64,000 nt of DNA from Bin87 sp965232895 (lineage in GTDB: Bacteria > Chloroflexota > Dehalococcoidia > Lucifugimonadales > UBA3495), in assembly GCA_965232895.1 (NCBI GenBank), contig OZ247430.1, forward strand, positions 3,720,001 through 3,784,000, in the 5' to 3' direction. Positions 60,730 to 64,000 of the stretch are shown here, in pieces. The notes below the pieces were generated by a model. The model ran no database searches and was not told the origin of the DNA. It saw only the letters and a list, made by a program, of their open reading frames with translations. The stretch's first letter is position 1; each line of letters begins with the position of its first letter. The translations under genes were made by a program, and so were the position numbers.

Positions 60730-61024
60730 TATTAGTCTTGTTCAATATCCCGGTCTGAGGCGTAGTCCATCACATCAGCGATGGCAGCATGGGCATCCGC
60801 AAAAACCGTTGTGATGCGTGGGTCGTCGTGACTGCTTCAACCATGATCGGCTTCTAGCCACAGACCGAGGGTGACCAGTATTGGCCCGCCAACATATTCG
60901 GGTGTGGGCTGACTCCGGGGAAACTCCTTCATCTCCCCTCGCCCTACTTCCTCTGCACCAGTCTGCTATACCGTGCGGCCACGCCGGTGATTCCGGAGCG
61001 GCCGCGATGGTATGGAAAAATGCC
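60730..61024. other. Gene-free stretch
   Basis: 295 bases between the small membrane gene and leuD. I see no conserved ORF, hairpin or repeat in it. Confidence 0.5.
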
Positions 61025-61615
61025 TCAGCCCTGCCTAGCCTCGAAGTCGGAAATTGCATCCTCGTGCTGCAGGGTCAGGCCGATGTCGTCCAGGCCGTTC
61101 AGCAGGCAGTAGCGGCGAAACTCGTCGACCTCGAAGTCGATGACGATCTCCTCCTCGCCGTCGCGGACTTGCTTCGCCTCCAGGTCCACGGTGATCTGGA
61201 AGCCGGGGTTGTCCTTGGCCTTGTCCATGATGCGTCGGACGTCCGGTTCGGGCAGCGCCAGGGGCAGCAGTCCGTTCTTGAAGCAGTTGTTGAAGAAGAT
61301 GTCGGCGAAGCTGGGGGCAATGACGCACCGGATGCCGTAGTCCTCCAGGGCCCACGGCGCGTGCTCGCGAGATGAGCCGCAACCGAAATTGGGACCGGAA
61401 ACCAGGATTTTAGAGCTGCGATAGGCGTCCTGGTTGAGGATGAAGTCGGGGTTCTCCGAACCGTCCTCGTTGTAGCGGTAGCGGTCGAACAGGTGGGGGC
61501 CGAAACCGGTGCGTTCGATGCTCTTCAGGTAGATGGCGGGAATGATCATGTCCGTGTCGACGTTGACGGCGTCAAGCGGAGCGACCACGCCTTCCAGTTG
61601 CACAAAGGGTTCCAT
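61025..61615 (-). CDS. leuD: 3-isopropylmalate dehydratase, small subunit
   Basis: 196 residues. With LeuC it isomerises 2-isopropylmalate to 3-isopropylmalate for leucine. VVAPLDAVNVDTDMIIPA at the N-terminus, GPNFGCGSSREHAPWAL and VIAPSFADIFFNNCFKNGLLPL are classic. Chosen ATG at 61615 with AGGAAG upstream. A half-copy of the REP-like repeat lies in the 63-base gap after leuC. Confidence 0.96.
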   Translation of the reverse strand: MEPFVQLEGVVAPLDAVNVDTDMIIPAIYLKSIERTGFGPHLFDRYRYNEDGSENPDFILNQDAYRSSKILVSGPNFGCGSSREHAPWALEDYGIRCVIAPSFADIFFNNCFKNGLLPLALPEPDVRRIMDKAKDNPGFQITVDLEAKQVRDGEEEIVIDFEVDEFRRYCLLNGLDDIGLTLQHEDAISDFEARQG

Positions 61616-61647
61616 GGTTACTTCCTCGGTTTTGAGCGCAACGGGAT

Positions 61648-61672
61648 TGCCGCGCTGCGCTCGCAATGACAG
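61648..61672. repeat. Half of the REP-like repeat
   Basis: GGATTGCCGCGCTGCGCTCG with CAATGAC matches the right arm of the repeat at 3809-3901. Confidence 0.5.
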
Positions 61673-61678
61673 GGTGGT

Positions 61679-63082
61679 TTAGAACTCGCGGACGTCGACG
61701 AAGTGGCCGGCGATGGCGGCGGCCGCGGCCATCTCGGGGCTGACCAGGTGGGTGCGGCCACCCTTGCCCTGGCGTCCTTCGAAGTTGCGGTTGGACGTGG
61801 ACGCGCAGCGCTGGCCGGGATCCAGAATGTCGGGATTCATGCCGAGACACATGGAGCAGCCGGCAACGCGCCAGTCGAACCCGGCGTCCTTGAACACCTG
61901 GTCCAAGCCCTCGGCTTCCGCTTCAGCCTTGACCCGGGCAGAACCGGGAACGACCATGGCGTAGACGTCCGAGCTGACCTGGCGGCCGCGGATGACGTTG
62001 GCGGCGGCGCGGAGGTCGTCGATGCGGGCGTTGGTGCAGGCGCCGAGGAACACCCGGTCAATTTTAATGTCCTCGATGCGCTGGTTGGGTTCCAGACCCA
62101 TGTACTCCAGGGCGCGTTCGGCGGCTTCTCGCTCGGCGGTGGTTTCGAACGACGCCGGGTCGGGCACGCGGTCGGTGATCTGTGCCACCATGTCCGGCTT
62201 GGTGCCCCAGGTGACGAAGGGGGCCAGGTCGCTGGCGTTGATCACGACTGTGCGGTCGTAAGCTGCGCCGGAATCGGTGGTCAAGCCCCGCCACTCCTCG
62301 ATCCTGGCTTCAAGCTCCGCTCCCTTGGGAGCGTAGGGGCGGGTCCGGACGTAGTCGAAGGTGGTGTCGTCGGGAGCGATCATGCCGGCGCGGGCGCCGC
62401 CCTCGATGCTCATGTTGCACACGGTCATGCGACCGTCCATGGACAGGGCTCGGATGGCCTCGCCGGTGTACTCGATGACGTGGCCGGTGCCCCCGTTCAC
62501 CCCAATGTGCCCGATGATGCCCAGGATCACGTCCTTGGCGGAGACGCCGTTGGGTAGTTCGCCGTCGATGCGTACCTCCATGGTGCGGGGCTTGAACTGG
62601 CGCAGCGTCTGGGTGGCCAGGACGTGCTCGACCTCGGAAGTGCCGATGCCCACGGCGAAGCAGCCCAGCGCCCCGTGGGTCGAGGTGTGGCTGTCGCCGC
62701 AGACGACGGTCTTGCCGGGGAGGGTGTAGCCCAAGTCGGGGCCGATGACGTGGACGATGCCCTGGTTCTCGCTGAAGCGGTCGTAATAAAAGGGCAGCTC
62801 GAACTCGGCGGCATTACGATCCAACGCGTCCAACTGCGCCTTGGAAATCTGGTCCTCGATGGGCCGGGTGAGTTCCCAGGTGGGCGTGTTGTGGTCAGCG
62901 GTGGCGACGGTGAGGTCGGGTCGGCGGACCTTGCGTCCGGCCATACGGAGGCCGTCGAAAGCCTGCGGCGAGGTGACCTCGTGCACCAGGTGCAGGTCAA
63001 TGTAGATTAGCGAGGGTTGCCCCGGCTCTTCGTGAACCACGTGGGCATCCCAGATTTTCTCGAACATTGTGCGGGCGGCCAA
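61679..63082 (-). CDS. leuC: 3-isopropylmalate dehydratase, large subunit
   Basis: 467 residues. Aconitase-family 4Fe-4S enzyme. Early RTMFEKIWDAHVVHEEPGQP, then TVVCGDSHTSTHGALGCFAVG; cluster Cys residues in VFLGACTNARIDDL and AGCSMCLGMNPDIL (GCSMC supplies two). Start is a TTG at 63082 with GAGGAGG seven bases upstream. It precedes leuD; leuA and leuB are not in the window. Confidence 0.96.
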   Translation of the reverse strand: MAARTMFEKIWDAHVVHEEPGQPSLIYIDLHLVHEVTSPQAFDGLRMAGRKVRRPDLTVATADHNTPTWELTRPIEDQISKAQLDALDRNAAEFELPFYYDRFSENQGIVHVIGPDLGYTLPGKTVVCGDSHTSTHGALGCFAVGIGTSEVEHVLATQTLRQFKPRTMEVRIDGELPNGVSAKDVILGIIGHIGVNGGTGHVIEYTGEAIRALSMDGRMTVCNMSIEGGARAGMIAPDDTTFDYVRTRPYAPKGAELEARIEEWRGLTTDSGAAYDRTVVINASDLAPFVTWGTKPDMVAQITDRVPDPASFETTAEREAAERALEYMGLEPNQRIEDIKIDRVFLGACTNARIDDLRAAANVIRGRQVSSDVYAMVVPGSARVKAEAEAEGLDQVFKDAGFDWRVAGCSMCLGMNPDILDPGQRCASTSNRNFEGRQGKGGRTHLVSPEMAAAAAIAGHFVDVREF

Positions 63083-63175
63083 TTCAATTCCTCCTCGGGC
63101 CGGCTCAACTGGTGGGCAGGCCGGCAGCGTTCACGATACAAACGGGGATTATAGCATCGGCGCCGGGCGCAAGGG

Positions 63176-64000
63176 TCAGTGGCCGCCGCTGATCTCGGCC
63201 ATCATGAGGTCAATGATGTCCTGGCTGGTCACGGCGCCCAGGAAACGGTCGGTTTCCCGCTCCACGACGGGGACGGTGGTGATGGAATTTTCGGACATGC
63301 GTTGCAGCACGTCTTCCACGTGCTCCTCGGGCCAGGCCACTGGAGGCTGCCGGCGCAGGATGTCTTTGAGCGAAGTAGTGTTCCATGACCCTTTGGGCAA
63401 GTACCGGAAAGTTGACAAAGAGACCATACCGGCCAGCCTCCCGTTATCGACCACAACGTAGTCATTCTGATTGGGCAGCGTCCAACGATCGGTGAAATCC
63501 CGGACGGATACGGAAGTATCCGGGTGGCGTCGGGAGCGGTCCAGGATATCGTCAATAGTGATGTCGTCCAGGGCGAAATTGGCTATGCCTTGTGGGATGT
63601 CGTTCAGTTCGGCCGGCAGGTCCCGCCTTCTGCTGGCCCGGTTGACGGTAAAGCTGATCACGGGCGGCATCAATAGAATGTGACAGAACATGACCAGCAC
63701 CAGGAAGGAGAAGACCACTTCATCGATCACGCCGGTATCCCAGAGCACCAGCAGCAGAGCGATTTCCGCAACGCCTTTGCCCATGAGTCCGGAGGCGACA
63801 GCGTAAGGGACGGTGAGCCGGGATACATAGGCTCCAATGAACGCTCCGGAAAAATTGCCGATGAACGGAACCAGTGCGAGAGCGACCATGGTCCATACCG
63901 GCAGAGTGACGAACGAGAAGGTGAATAGCAGGCCTGCGGACGCAAAGAAGAGCGGGACGAAGAAACCCTCCGAAACACTGCGCAGCCCCGGGGTGATTTC
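63176..64000 (-). CDS. Cation/proton antiporter (CPA2-like) C-terminal part with CBS pair, truncated
   Basis: The frame is open to the right edge; only the last 274 residues are present. The first ~110 are membrane segments with FFVPLFFASAGL and GLMGKGVAEIALLLVLW, typical of the CPA2/KefB-type transporter core. Two CBS domains follow (about 140-274; motifs DNGRLAGMVSLSTFRYL, SENSITTVPVVERETDRFLG), which would bind a nucleotide and gate transport. It starts beyond the window. Confidence 0.85.
   Translation of the reverse strand, partial: EITPGLRSVSEGFFVPLFFASAGLLFTFSFVTLPVWTMVALALVPFIGNFSGAFIGAYVSRLTVPYAVASGLMGKGVAEIALLLVLWDTGVIDEVVFSFLVLVMFCHILLMPPVISFTVNRASRRRDLPAELNDIPQGIANFALDDITIDDILDRSRRHPDTSVSVRDFTDRWTLPNQNDYVVVDNGRLAGMVSLSTFRYLPKGSWNTTSLKDILRRQPPVAWPEEHVEDVLQRMSENSITTVPVVERETDRFLGAVTSQDIIDLMMAEISGGH

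Noticed and set aside
1..64000. CRISPR arrays, rRNA and tRNA genes
   Set aside because: No regularly spaced repeats were seen, and no tRNA or rRNA signature was recognised by eye. A covariance search could still find a tRNA.

Overview
The window reads as a GC-rich bacterial chromosome segment, most likely from a Chloroflexota lineage such as Dehalococcoidia or SAR202-like bacteria. This is inferred from gene content (many CoA-transferases, a luciferase-like flavin oxidoreductase, GMC oxidoreductase, several ThDP enzymes, paired ClpP, a T-box in front of ilvB). No rRNA or tRNA gene was recognised, so the taxonomy stays an inference. The window opens inside a thioredoxin-family gene and closes inside a cation/proton antiporter gene.

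Layout. 1-1.6 kb: thiol-redox proteins. 1.6-3.8 kb: promoter, T-box leader and acetolactate synthase. 4-10.3 kb: a small HTH protein, a ketopantoate reductase-like protein, a luciferase-like flavoenzyme, a retropepsin-like protease, a transglutaminase-like protein and a secreted trypsin-like protease. 10.4-14.7 kb: trigger factor, clpP1, clpP2, clpX. 14.7-23.0 kb, minus strand: dprA, topA, xer recombinase, aroQ, efp, xseA, xseB and a formyltransferase-like gene, apparently one housekeeping operon. 23.4-32 kb: GMC oxidoreductase, SMP-30 lactonase, GH15, DM13, SirB1 and SDR genes, then a membrane protein plus molybdopterin protein pair. 32-37 kb: a two-component system, then fmdB-like, groES and groEL. 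37-39.5 kb: MFS, RidA and HicA/HicB-like genes. 39.5-41.7 kb: a thiamine operon (thiG, thiE, thiS and an unknown small gene) under a TPP riboswitch. 42-49.6 kb: CoA-transferases, two crotonase-fold proteins, a PHP protein, an acyl-CoA synthetase and a second ketopantoate reductase-like protein, suggesting acid activation and degradation. 49.8-53.6 kb: a peptide/nickel-type ABC importer without ATPases. 53.9-55 kb: two adjacent frameshifted genes. 55-60.7 kb: a second ThDP enzyme, a Uma2 protein, a tandem CaiB/BaiF pair and two small membrane proteins. 61-63.1 kb: leuD and leuC. 63.2 kb to the end: antiporter with CBS domains.

The most distinctive non-coding content is a set of short mobile-looking repeats. 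One 105-bp twin-hairpin core occurs three times at exactly the same length but inside two different terminal-inverted-repeat frames, with 10-bp or 8-bp flanking duplications. A separate palindromic repeat of about 100 bp occurs three times. The most distinctive coding features are a CoA-transferase locus that looks like two tandem A-B pairs with B1 and A2 fused, a CaiB pair in which one partner has lost the catalytic Asp, and an elongation factor P whose modified-lysine position is Gln.
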